Positions 10,853 through 21,297 of a stretch of DNA of 40,083 nt are shown in pieces. How positions within the stretch are numbered: position 1 is the first letter of the stretch; each line of letters starts with the position of its first letter. Source of the DNA: Mnemiopsis leidyi. Lineage: Eukaryota; Ctenophora; Tentaculata; Lobata; Bolinopsidae. A program made the position numbers and the translations under genes. The stretch is from NCBI GenBank assembly GCA_000226015.1, contig JH154143.1, forward strand, positions 3,567 through 43,649. Direction: 5' to 3'. The notes under the pieces are model-generated. The model was not told where the DNA came from and searched no databases. It saw only the letters and a program-made list of their open reading frames with translations.

Positions 10853-11388
10853 AAAATTCATAAAGTTATGATTTCTGTGAGTAAAAACTATACTGCACCA
10901 AAGGAATGAGCAAATTAACGACTGTTCCTGGATTCTTTTAGTAACTAGGGCCGATCAACAAAGACTGAACAGAGCTAATATTAGCTTCCTACCTTGGTGA
11001 TATTTAGCAGAATCTATATTTTCGCATTCAGCAAATTACCCGAGTTACTACAGGAAGTTGAAATTTGGGCTAGGGTAATAGGTAACTACCATAGGTATAG
11101 CAGAGTTTAACAATAATATTGTGCTATGATAACTTATTAGTAGACGTACGGGTAGTAGTGCATTAAATATATGGTGTAACGTTATATTAAATGTATCTTA
11201 TCCGAGTTTGATACTTTGACAGACAGCTATCGCTTGACCACATAAGTGACCCCTTATAACCGGGCTTATCTTCAAAATTATAAAATTCATAAAATTATGA
11301 CTTCTGTGAGTAAAAACTACACTGCACCAAAGGAACGAGCACATTATCGACTGTTCCTGGATTCTTTTAGAAACTAGGGCCGATCAAA
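10853..11388 (+). repeat. Composite repeat A-B-A (A 106 bp, B copy 2 about 315 bp)
   Basis: Segment A (10853-10958, beginning AAAATTCATAAAG and ending ACTAGGGCCGATCA) recurs directly at 11282-11388. Between the two lies the second copy of repeat B (10960-11275). The A-B-A layout looks either like a partial tandem duplication of an A+B unit, or like a tiny element bounded by direct repeats. Copy 1 of B has no A beside it. The left A overlaps the 5' flank of the MFS gene. Confidence 0.8.
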
Positions 11389-11594
11389 GATAAGAATTCG
11401 AGACGTATTTTTATTAGATCACCCTCTTTTCGGGACTTTTTTAAGAGTAAAATTTATGTAATTTTGTGATTTTCAATTGATTCGCTTTACATTGTGTATA
11501 TTTAGATAAAATCAAAAAGTTGAAAGAGACAAATCAGTTAATGAGGGTGATGATCTACAATCAGCATGATTTGACAACTGTAGAATTTAGGTGA

Positions 11595-11830
11595 TTGACT
11601 AGCGTCTCATTCTGGCGATAGTCACCCCGGTTGTTGTAATTACCTCGGTTCTACCATGTTTTCCCGCGCCAGGTTTAAGTAAAGGACGAAGAAGAAGAAT
11701 TACCCTAGTTGTTGTAATAACCCCAGTTCTACCATGTTTTCCCGCGCCAGGTTTAAGTAAAGGACGAAGAAGAAGAATTACCCTAGTTGTTGTAATAACC
11801 CCAGTACTACCATGTTTTCCCGCGCCAGGT
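11595..11830 (+). repeat. 78-bp tandem repeat containing a 3' splice site (about 3 copies)
   Basis: The unit GTTTAAGTAAAGGACGAAGA... of 78 bases recurs at 11673 and 11751, with a third start at 11829; an upstream diverged copy begins near 11600. Each unit carries TACCATGTTTTCCCGCGCCAG just before GTTTAAG, so each has its own pyrimidine tract and AG. Since 78 is a multiple of three, every acceptor gives the same phase. A minus-strand open frame through it is a by-product of the repeat. Confidence 0.85.
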
Positions 11831-13030
11831 TTAAGTAAAGGACGAAGAAGAAGAACGTTGTCAGACCAAAGCAGTGTCGGCTCTCCCAAGGACGACCCCT
11901 CAGCTCTCTCTTCAGATTCTAAAGATAACATCCCACTTTCTTCAGATTCTAGTTGTAATAAAGTTTCAGAGGCTAAGACTACAATGGCAGAAAGGTTTGT
12001 TTTCGCCCTTTTCGGTGTCCTCATTTAGTCATTAACAATCTATACAGCGTGTCCTCATTTAGTCATTAATAATTTCTACGTCGTAAAAGATTTTCCTAGG
12101 ATATGATAAGCTGTAGCGTTGTAGACAGTATGTAAGATATAAACCATGTTCAGAAAAATTCAATCAAAAAAACTTTGGATTCTAGATTAACTAATAACGT
12201 ACTATATAAATTTGACATCTTACTGTTTATCAATCCAGAACAAGCAGTAAAGACAGTGTCTACAAACCTGCATCTCGACGAAAACGTAGACACAGACGTT
12301 TTCATGCTGACAGTTCCACTGTTATTCATGTAAGTTCCTGCACGGATGTAGACACAGATCTGCATCTATCCCTATTTTTTATTAACTCTATTTTTAGTAA
12401 CTCCCCATTTGATAAATCTTTATTTGCGGATTACTCAGATAATAATAAACTTTTCGTGACGTCATAGAATAATTTTTTTCTGATTTCGAGCAGGCCCTAT
12501 CAAGAAACAGCTAATTTTGTCATTATTCCAATTTTAGTTTAAATAAACCGACCGTAACTCCATCTGATTAGTTGTTTAAAGCAGTGGACTTATAAAACAT
12601 TGCAAGTAAACGCGTGCACTGCTGGCAGGAATCTCAGTTTTCTGTCACAGTGAAATATCTTGCATGTCAACTTCAAGCTGTAGTTATGCGGTCCCTCGAA
12701 TTAGCACAAGCAAACTTGAAGTCTACTTGCGACACGGGATAAGTCTCAATGGCTATGTGTAATGAAATAATAATACAAAAAGTTCATGTAGCAAACTGTA
12801 TTAAAGGATATTTGAAATTTTAAACATCGCAGTATAATAACTACCGCGTTATTATCAATATTGAACAATATCACGAACAATATTGGCAACACATCATTAT
12901 ATTGAGTATGATCCACTTCACCGTTTAGGATCCAATATCTGGAAGCAGTAGCGTGGCTACCAGCAGTGTAGCGACCAGTAGTGATAAAGCTCTCGACTAT
13001 ACACTGGTTAACGATATCACCATTTCACAG
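11673..13030 (+). CDS. Ser/Arg-rich linker exons 4-6 of the zinc finger / coiled-coil / CAP-Gly gene
   Basis: Exon 4 ends at 11994 and may begin at 11829, 11751 or 11673, three equivalent acceptors (TTTTCCCGCGCCAG) 78 bases apart. It encodes GLSKGRRRRTLSDQSSVGSP and a serine/aspartate-rich stretch, and leaves phase 2. Exon 5 (12239-12329, acceptor TTTATCAATCCAG, donor GTAAGT) fits that phase and reads SRRKRRHRRFHADSSTVIH after a short Ser/Lys run. Exon 6 (12929-13030) reads SGSSSVATSSVATSSDKALD then DYTLVNDITISQ, phase 0 at both ends. Composition is disordered, basic and serine-rich: likely phosphorylated and possibly binding the acidic microtubule surface (inference). The next exon in matching phase is 21298, after an 8.3 kb intron. 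Residues 153-272 of the joined model. No family recognised. Confidence 0.6.
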
Positions 13031-14908
13031 GTTTGGTCGTGTGTTCTTTGTTCTGTTCTTTGTTCAGTGTTAGCTGTTTTGTTCTTTCTCCTGTTTTTGT
13101 TGTTTTCTCAGTTTTTTCGAGTTATCTTAAACCTTGTTCATGGCATGGTTGGATAAAATAACTAGAGTCAGGTAGTTATATATCATAAGGTTAATATAGC
13201 ATCGTTGTCTAGATTTTGGGAGTTGGTGATTCATGAGTTATCGGAGACAAAATATTGGTTGTAATTACAAGTTTGCCGATATTTTGTAGTGGATTCAAAA
13301 GTGCCCCGAGAACTAATTGCCCCAAACCATATCAGTTCAGGCAAATATTAAACGTCACATCCTATTTATTCAAGCTGCATCTTGTCTTTCTTTAAAGTTA
13401 AGTAACTAAATTAATGTTATTCCTAGCTAGAGCTGCGACATTAAAGTAGCCACATTGTCTTCAATCATATTTACCTGTCCTACTTCTTACAGACTTTAAA
13501 CATTTTACTTGACCATCTCCAGCCAACTCCCTTTTATTAGGGCACCAACACTCACACTCCACCTTTTTGTGGACCTGTACGTTGCAGTGACAGTGCATCC
13601 TGAAGTTGCTATTGTATGTGGTGTTTCCCCGTCACGTGTTCAAGGTGACATGATGTGCTTTTCGGTGTCTAGCCCGCTCTCCGCGCCAAATCTGCCAACT
13701 AATTTAAATGGCGAAATTTTCCCCGAGTTAGAGACAGTCATTAAACCTAAATATAAGTGTAGTGGCTAACCGAGGGAGTCTGGATTGGCCGAGGAGTCTG
13801 TATTTCGCTTTAATCGCGGTATAGTACTAATCGAAATACTCTAGCTCGTGCTACTACGCATTTGTTGATCTCATCTTGTCGGTCCTTAGTTGTCAGCTCC
13901 ACCTGAGAGCTATATTTAAATTTAGATTATTCATTTTAGCAAGGTTATAGTGATACTTATCTCTTTCTAATTTGGTGTCGGGTGATTTAAACGTTGAACT
14001 GCTTTAAGCAGATCTTTTTGTCGTCCGAAAAATACTGATTTCCGGTAATTTGCAGTAGAATGATTATTTAGTTAATTTTAGTTCTGATCACATTTATTTA
14101 ATACTACTCTCATTATGAATTCTTTAAACAAGAGTAGTTAATAATTTTGAATTTCGAACACATTATTAATTAAAGTTACTAAAAAGTCAACTACCACTAA
14201 CTAGTAACTTACCGCGTGCTTGTGAGATTAGCAAGTGATTACCTCCCTCTAGTAATTCTTCTGGGCCACTGTTCCTGGACTAGTCTACACACTACCTAGC
14301 CCCCTAAACGGTCCAATACCATGCCAGCTAGCAGCATCTATGACGGTTGTCATGGTAACATGTTACGGTTGCCATGGTTACCGTCCCCTAATGGCTTGTC
14401 CTGTGGCGGCAAGTTAAATAGACCTGAAAATATTTACCACTGTACTATACGTTGCTGTACTGTTGTGTACCGTGCTTGTTGTTGTTGAACTGCTACTTCC
14501 TAAGAAGGGTTATATTGCGTGTTTCTTCCTACTTTAGCCCCCGTCCTTGAAGTTGAATATGATCGAACAAGCTTGCTGTATTTGATTGCTGTATCTTATG
14601 AAAGTCTCGGTAACAACTGACTAATAATTGATGTTGATACTGTCTAAACTGCTTGATTCTCGATATTTCTTACGTTTTTAAAGCAATTCTACTTCAACCA
14701 AAAGAGGGCGTGGAAATTGAAATTATGAAATAGAGGGATGTGGTATCCATTTTGATGTGGTTTCATTATCGTAGTCAGCTATTTAAATCTGTTTTACTAA
14801 AATCCGTTGTCATCTGTTTCCTACAAAAATGTAGAATCTCTGTTTTCTACACAAATGTTGAATCAACTGTTTCGGGTATTCTCATTACTCAGCCTCAATA
14901 AGTTTTTC
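13031..14908. other. Intron sequence, nothing recognised
   Basis: First part of the long intron between exons 6 and 7 of the CAP-Gly gene. An open frame at 13509-13769 has acceptor- and donor-like edges but the wrong phase to join exon 6 and no recognisable content. A short inverted motif of alternating GGTTGTCATGGTAACATG type lies near 14343-14385. Confidence 0.3.
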
Positions 14909-15120
14909 CTACATTGTACTCCTGCATTCATTGTACTCCTACTTGTTCCCTACATTGTACTCCTACATTGTACTCCTACATTGTACTCCTACATTGTACT
15001 CCTACATTGTACTCCTACATTGTACTCCTACATTGTACTCCTACATTGTACTCCTACATTGTACTCCTACATTGTACTCCTACATTGTACTCCTACATTG
15101 TACTCCTACATTGTACTCCT
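14909..15120 (+). repeat. 13-bp minisatellite (ATTGTACTCCTAC)n
   Basis: About 13 near-perfect copies from 14951 to 15120, with two or three diverged copies just upstream. Because 13 is not a multiple of three and the unit lacks stops in any frame, all three plus frames stay open and encode the same 13-residue repeat. These are not genes. Confidence 0.95.
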
Positions 15121-15180
15121 AACCCAGGTTTATGTACGATACCAGTGCACTGAACGTCACCTCTCACTGCGTTCGTATGG

Positions 15181-15300
15181 TAAGTTTCCAGCACTTTCTC
15201 TCTTTTGCAGAGTATCATGCCAAGTTTCCAGCACTTCCTCTCTTTTGTAGAGTATCATGCTAAGTTTCCAGCACTTTCTCTCTTTTGTAGAGTATCAGGG
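15181..15300 (+). repeat. 40-bp tandem repeat, 3 copies, each a complete pyrimidine tract plus AG
   Basis: Units 15181-15220, 15221-15260 and 15261-15300. Each contains TTTCTCTCTTTTG(C/T)AG followed by AGTATCA, which reads as a strong 3' splice site. The first unit is preceded by G at 15180, giving GTAAGT, a donor-like hexamer. No coding exon could be confirmed downstream. Confidence 0.9.
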
Positions 15301-16250
15301 GACACACTTGAATGTCAGACCCTTATCATCTTATACTGCGTCAAATCAGACCCTTGCACTATCTTAATTATAGCATTTTGGAAAGCAAGATGTAGCTTCT
15401 ACCTAGTTGGCAAAGTGATATCTTTTGACTTTGTGACTAGGGGTTCCCGTCCCATTCTGCTGATTGCTTAGCCTCGTTGTATTCTGCTACTCTGCTAGGT
15501 ATAAACTATTTCATTATTTATTCTGTTTCAAAGTTTCATGCATTAACGCGCAGTTTAGGTTTGCACTGTATTTGATCAAATTACTGATTCATGTTTTAAA
15601 AGTTCGTTGATTGAACAAGATGTCTACGTAGAAAGTCAAACTTACTGTTAGTACAAGATCTTCGTTATTGTACGATTGTCTGAATTTTATTTATTTTCTA
15701 ATTAATCCGATTTTTTCCTAGAATATTTCACCATTTTGGCTCTCATCATTCTTAAATTATGTTCATCCTAGAATCTGGAGAGCTTGGGGGTAAATTTAAA
15801 TGTGTTAGTTAAAGTAAGTCTCAAAATAGGATAAATAGATAATAGTATAAACCGATAAATAGATGATTTAACTGAATTATATTACTTAAACAAAACTTAA
15901 TACCTTCATATAGGGACTATTTCCACATAAAATGTATGCTAAAACTTGATCTATTCTTATTGTAGTATACTATTTATAGTCGAACAATTAAAAAGAGGAA
16001 AACAAGGTTTACATAAAATTACGCGGCAATTAAACCTAACCTTAACATCTAAACAAGAACAACAGTCTCTAAGTAACTCTACAAAGTACACTCTACGCAC
16101 AAACACATTCCATACATTCCGTCAGTCCTGTATCTAGCTACACATCGCACTAACGTCACATCCTCTCGTCACGACGTTAATTAGCTCTACACTTACGTAC
16201 AAGTCTTACGTTGCAAGGACATCGCCTGGCTGCTGTAAGATCAAGGAAAT
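15301..16250. other. Intron sequence, nothing recognised
   Basis: AT-rich intronic DNA with no supported exon, RNA gene or repeat. Confidence 0.3.
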
Positions 16251-16253
16251 CGT

Positions 16254-16337
16254 CATGACTCGTCAGTATTCGTCATGGGACGCGGACGTGCGTCACTGCG
16301 TCAGTTTATCGTCATTATATCGTCAGTATTCGTCACT
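16254..16337 (+). promoter_or_regulatory. Cluster of eight CGTCA (CRE/ATF half-site) motifs
   Basis: CGTCA occurs eight times on the plus strand in about 85 bases, at irregular spacing of about 8-15 bases; further copies lie near 16155-16175. CGTCA/TGACG is the half-site of CREB/ATF factors. The cluster is about 0.9 kb upstream of a candidate alternative first exon at 17247. It may also be a degenerate tandem repeat without function. Confidence 0.45.
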
Positions 16338-16832
16338 GTTTAGATGTAGAGATATGGGAGGAGTAGAGGAATGTTGTGACAACTTCTGTTGTGTGTGAAC
16401 GTGACTACTTACCAGATAGACATGACTGAGATTTTAATATTCAATTAGATTTTAGGTTTGAATGGGTAATCGAAGTGATTGAGTGATTACTTATTTACAA
16501 AGCCGACATATCATTTTGCCTGGCATCTTTCCCACTATGGCTGACAGACAGCGTATACCAATCTACTGCGAATCGAGATATGATGAGTGCTTATTCAGAA
16601 GATATCTTAGCCTCATTCTAATCGTGATTAGCTGCAGATAGTGCATGGCCGCATGGACATAAACGATTATTAATATGTTAGTTTTACTGATGAAACTCAT
16701 CCAATGATTAGTTATTACCAGTCAAATTTAATCCTCAATTCATAATTAACTTCGATTACAACTAAGTACAACTTAATTACAATTACCTCTGTGAACTCCA
16801 AGAATTTACCCTCCAATTAAGTCTATACTCGT

Positions 16833-17246
16833 CACGTGACCCAGGCCAGCTTGACATTCCTTTAGACGGGTAAAGAGGAGACCTATTTTAGCTGCTGTAG
16901 CTGGCAGTCCGCGGAAACTCCAAGAGAGCTGGTAATCACCGCCCACGTGACCGATTTTCTCTTCCCCTATTGGCCCAGGGGATAAAATTTGGGGTATAAT
17001 CTACCGCAGTATTATTCAGGGGCCTGCAGTCCCCTAATGAGTTGAACTTGTACAATGTCAGTAATTATTCAGGACTAATAGCCAATGAGCAGCTGTCTCT
17101 CAAGTCACGTGGCTCTGAACTGCCAATCAAAACGCTGGAAATAACATTTCGTCCCCTAAGTACACTTCCTTACAATATTATACTTTCGTTCAGCAATCCC
17201 GTTTTCTTTTCGTTCTTCTACGCCCTGTATTGTGTCGCATTCCAAG
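16833..17246 (+). promoter_or_regulatory. Candidate internal promoter with CACGTG and CCAAT boxes
   Basis: Upstream of the ATG at 17247 are three CACGTG E-boxes (16833-16838, 16944-16949, 17106-17111), two CCAAT boxes (17082-17086, 17123-17127), an inverted CCAAT (ATTGG 16969-16973) and an AT-rich GATAAAA at 16981. Such spacing is common in animal promoters bound by bHLH and NF-Y factors. Promoter activity is inference. Confidence 0.45.
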
Positions 17247-17267
17247 ATGGTTCTAGACGAAATTGAG
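17247..17267 (+). CDS. Candidate alternative first coding exon (MVLDEIE) of the CAP-Gly gene
   Basis: ATG in a good context (CCAAGATGG) starts seven codons, MVLDEIE, followed by donor GTAGGT at 17268, phase 0. The next coiled-coil exon at 21298 begins in phase 0 with EKEVQDL, so the join extends the heptad pattern without a break. The product would be 681 residues: coiled coil, disordered region and CAP-Gly, without the zinc finger. The flanking E-boxes and CCAAT boxes support a promoter here. Confidence 0.5.
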
Positions 17268-18086
17268 GTAGGTTTTTAAATGGTTTTCTTCATAAACCTT
17301 TTTTCACAACCTAAGTTTTATCGAAACAGAATGATCACTCGATAATATCTTAGTTTGTGTTGAAATTCTTATTTCTTTGAGATGATAAGGCTGATTACAA
17401 TTATCAGCATCGCCATGCATTAGACATTAGTGAGCCAGAAACAGCTGACAAATCACAAATAACTCCTTATCTCTGAACTCATCGATTTTTCCGCTAAGTG
17501 AAGATATCGGCTGGTCAGTTATGACTACAGTTATTAGTTAAGAGGCTTGAAGATACCGATTGTTTTGGAGGAAATTGTTTTATCCTCCGTCACCGGTCAC
17601 GCACGATGCCGTATTCACAATAAATCTGTCTGACTTCTTTAAGTCTAACCGCTGCCGATGACTTATGTCTTTATGTTCCAGACAGTTTATACAGACAAAG
17701 CTATCTATACTCTTATACCCAAGAAGCTAGTACTAAGCTAACAGTAATTCCTTCGTTTCTAACTGCTAAACTGGCCTTAATGTTCGGGTATTGTCTTTTA
17801 GCTCTGACGTTTTGATGTTTAGTTATTCTCTTTTTACTCTCTGTTTGATAAATAAAGAGTTGTTGAAAGTTGTGAGCCGTGAAGAAATCATAGACACTTA
17901 AGCTTTTTTTGGTAACGAAGAATGCAAGATTGCTATGGAATACTGGATTTCCTAATAAAGGTGAAGTTCAATCGTGTATTTGACAATTTTATAACAAGTG
18001 CTAACATCATTAGCATGCCTAATCCATAGACAGCATCTTGCCATCCTCTAGCCTGCGTGAGAGGGTGCAGGGTATAATCTAGCCCA
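17268..18086. other. Intron sequence, nothing recognised
   Basis: No supported exon, repeat or RNA gene. Confidence 0.3.
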
Positions 18087-18375
18087 GTTGTTGTGCGATC
18101 TAGAGGTTGTGTGATCTAGAGGTTGTGTGATCTAGAGGTTGTGTGATCTAGAGGTTGTGTGATTTAGAGGTTGTGTGATCTAGAGGTTGTGTGATCTAGA
18201 GGTTGTGTGATCTAGTGGTTGTGTGATCTAGAGGTTGTGTGATCTAGAGGTTGTGTGATCTAGTGGTTGTGTGATCTAGAAGAGGTTGTGTGATCTAGAG
18301 GTTGTGTGATCTAGAGGTTGTGTGATCTAGAGGTTGTGTGATCTAGAGGTTGTGTGATCTAGAGGTTGTGTGATC
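18087..18375 (+). repeat. 16-bp minisatellite (GTTGTGTGATCTAGAG)n, about 18 copies
   Basis: Uniform array with a few substituted units (CTAGTGG, TTTAGAGG) and one unit lengthened by three bases (AGAAGAGG near 18280). Low divergence points to recent expansion. Lies in the long intron of the CAP-Gly gene. Confidence 0.95.
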
Positions 18376-19540
18376 TTCTTCAGTCCAAATCCGCTTTCTT
18401 AAACTGTAGTCAAGAAAGGCAACTACTGTCCCCAATTCAATCTGACTTCAGCTGTAAGACAAGTAAAATTGTCTCTTCTTGTCTTAAAGTCTCGAGCCTT
18501 AAATTTCGATGCTTGATTCCAGTATTTAGCCTCGATGTCTAATTCGCGGATCTGGACTGATGATAAGAGTGTTCAGCTGTAAATCACTGCTAGTTATTGA
18601 TGTTCTAGCCAAAGTAAGTTCAGGTTGAAATGATAAATACTGGTAGATGTCTCCCATTTCTAGTGAACCTTACCAAATATCGGAAGTTCTAATCAGTTTA
18701 TAAACATGATATTCAGGAAATAAGAGGGAGTTGAAATTAACTGTCTGCTACCACTGCACCGGTTCCATATTCGAGTTAGACTATGTTTTCTAATCATCTT
18801 CTATGTTTCCTAATCATCTTCTTATGTTAAAGACGCTGATAAAATTTCGGTCCACAAACCACTCGCAATTTCCAAAAAAACAGTTTGCTAGGTACCATTA
18901 AATATATAATTCGAATGTATCCGTTTAGGCGGGATTGTTTCAAGAGTTAATTAAGCGCATTTCTGCGTTTACAAACGTTTTAAGGGCTAGTGATCTGAGA
19001 TATTCGATCGCAAAAATGCTTATCAAAGTTAGAAATTTGTTGAAACTTTAGCTATGCAGCTTGATCTAGGTAGTTTCTTTATACCTATCAGCACTATTAC
19101 TCACTGTTGAGTATATTCGACAGAGTTTACAGAGGATTTCTCACACTTTCCATACTGTTTACGTAGGATCTCACTGCTATACAGCACCCGAATTGCTTCC
19201 AAGAAAAATTTAAATTAGCTTTATCGCATTGTTGTCTGCGTCCTGGATTCCTTTCTTGCTCCATAGTAAGTTTCTCTGAATCTCTGAAACGTGCCTTATT
19301 TTGGATGAGCCATACTGTATGGCCCAGATATTTGGAATATAATAGCTGTGTTAAAAAATGTGGTACAAGAATGTGGAAAGCAGCAAGAAAACGAAAATAA
19401 TCTTGTTCTGTCTAAATCTCTACATCATAATGTCATGGTTGTTAACATTTTTCCAACAAACCTAGCTTTATCTTAAACGCGGATCATCTTATTGAGTTGT
19501 ATGAGAATACACCAAATTACTCACTTGTCATTCCATCAAA
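18376..19540. other. Intron sequence, nothing recognised
   Basis: Apart from a short direct repeat (CTATGTTTYCTAATCATCTT, twice near 18781-18822), nothing is recognised. Confidence 0.3.
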
Positions 19541-19679
19541 CAGATAACAGATAAACTACTGGCTACATTCCATTAAATAGATAGCAGATAAACTATTGGC
19601 TACATTCCATTAAATAGATAACAGATAAAATATTGGCTACATTCCATTAAATAGATAACAGACAAACTATTGGCTACAT
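19541..19679 (+). repeat. About 36-bp tandem repeat, 4 copies
   Basis: Units of the form TTGGCTACATTCCATTAAAT plus AGATAACAGATAAACTA recur four times with few changes; the last is cut short. Non-coding, intronic. Confidence 0.85.
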
Positions 19680-20355
19680 CATACACTGCAACACGTGACG
19701 CACGACTTTAACGTGTTATTTCATTATGCTACTCTAATGACATGCTTTGTCAGGAAACCTGAGCATCCACCCGTCACATGACGCAATTTCACTTTTTCTT
19801 AACTTAAATGTCGCTAAACGTTTGTAGGAAATGTGGAGTTAAACTGCGATTCCTTCGAGGATAAAAACTTTATCATTCACTGCTGTATCCTGTGAATGAA
19901 ATTGTACCGTTGGAGCTGCATTTATCGAATTGGTTGCCCTAAATCGTAACTGTTAGGGATTCTATACTTAGATCAACATGCGTTCAAACGCGGTGATGCT
20001 GCGCGCGCCATCTCCAAATAGTCTGGAAGTGCTAAAACCCAACTGTCCAAGCGCTGTGTCTAGCACGTGAAATCTTCACATGCCACAGATACCTCGTGCT
20101 TTTAATCGTTAGGAGAAGCGCGAATTTCTTTTTGAATTTCATTACAAATGACTTGATGGCATTAAATGTATCGCAACGCTCCGACCTAAATTACATCACA
20201 CATTAACACGGACATGCACTCTTTGGTTTCTAACTATCGGCCAGTGCGTGGTACTCCCATATCCGCTTTCATTAAAATTCCTACTCTTTAAAAGTTCAAT
20301 CCTTGCTAGTTGCTGTAAGCTTGAATTGAGTGGATGTTTATTGTTGTAGTTAAAG

Positions 20356-20385
20356 ATGTATTACTATGCCATGTTCCGTGCTAAG
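20356..20385 (+). CDS. Possible alternative first exon (MYYYAMFRAK)
   Basis: ATG followed by ten codons and a strong donor (AAG|GTAAGT at 20386), phase 0, matching the phase-0 exon at 21298. Stops lie in frame upstream. It is short and could arise by chance; no promoter motif stands out. Confidence 0.2.
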
Positions 20386-20932
20386 GTAAGTTATCGTACA
20401 TGTCTAATGTCTTTGTTATTGTGTTTGAGATTTAAACTTCCCATAGCAACCTACCTGCTAAACATTAAGCTAAGTGATCGTATTTGTCTACGAGATGGTA
20501 CAATGGATCATGGTGTTATGAATTATGTAGATCTGAATAGTACTATTATCTCACTATAGCTACCTGTTACTTTTGACATATTTATTTTGACGACATCGTT
20601 GGTTGCCAAGGAAGCACCTTCGACCTTCGTACTGCAGAGTTTTGTTGTACAGCGCAGGTCCTTTAACATACTCTGAACTCTAATGTATTGCTTGATGGCT
20701 GCCTGACAACAATTTCGCTGTCTGACTAATCAAGGAATGCATACCTAAATGAACCAACAATAACTTTTTCTCATGAAACATCCTCCGAATTCCTTGATGT
20801 ACAATTTCAAAGTCTATTTTGACCTCGAACATTAATGATTTGTCATGTACTCGCGGCAGTGTAATGAGTGATGCTATCTTATTCGATATAAAGTCGAACA
20901 ATACTTGACAAAAACAGATATCCTCTTCTTGC

Positions 20933-21067
20933 ATGATGCTTAATACGTGTTTCGTACATTCGAAAATGGCTCAAGTTCTGGCAAATAGTTTTATTTTTGT
21001 CGCTATTCCAGCACTGTGTACTGCGCTTGTTATGAGAGCACGAAATAGTTGGCTTGTTGCGAAGCTT
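20933..21067 (+). CDS. Possible alternative first exon encoding a hydrophobic anchor
   Basis: Open frame with in-frame ATGs at 20933 and 20966, the latter in a good context (GAAAATGG). From 20966 it encodes 34 residues including FIFVAIPALCTALVM, long enough for one membrane helix, then RARNSWLVAKL and a strong donor (CTT|GTAAGT at 21068) in phase 0. The next phase-0 acceptor is only 230 bases on, at 21298 (EKEVQDLKAEI). If real, the isoform would tie the coiled-coil and CAP-Gly protein to a membrane. Unproven. Confidence 0.35.
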
Positions 21068-21297
21068 GTAAGTAATGGAGTCGAGATATCTTTTTTGAGG
21101 TCGGTTCAGTTGAGATTTCACCACAGGATCAACGCTCCTTAACAACGCTGCTTAACCTTCAACTTAATTTACTTAGCCGCATCATTGTGTACAAACTTAT
21201 TGACCGTTAACGGTTTCGATTTTCCGGTGCATGTCTTCGTCTCTAGGACGATCTTAGACTCTTTATGTCAACTGTGATTGACATTAAATTATATCAG

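Noticed and set aside
11599-12024. Minus-strand open frame with LLLRPLLKPGAGKHG repeats
   Set aside because: Antisense of plus-strand exon 4 and its 78-bp repeats; the plus strand has the splice sites and phase-matched neighbours.
13509-13769. Open frame with splice-like edges in the long intron
   Set aside because: Needs an incoming phase 2 while exon 6 ends in phase 0; no recognisable content.
15128-15180. A 52-base exon before GTAAGT at 15180
   Set aside because: Opens after an AG and is open, but its phase does not fit exon 6 or exon 7, and no downstream partner is convincing.
14807-15250. Overlapping plus-strand open frames encoding LYSYIVLLHCTPT repeats
   Set aside because: Produced by the 13-bp minisatellite, which is open in all three frames; no start context, splice pattern or domain.
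18087-18375. CRISPR-like array
   Set aside because: Units are contiguous with no spacers, and the DNA is animal.
20680-21145. Minus-strand open frames
   Set aside because: No domain, no splice support, and they overlap a better plus-strand exon candidate.
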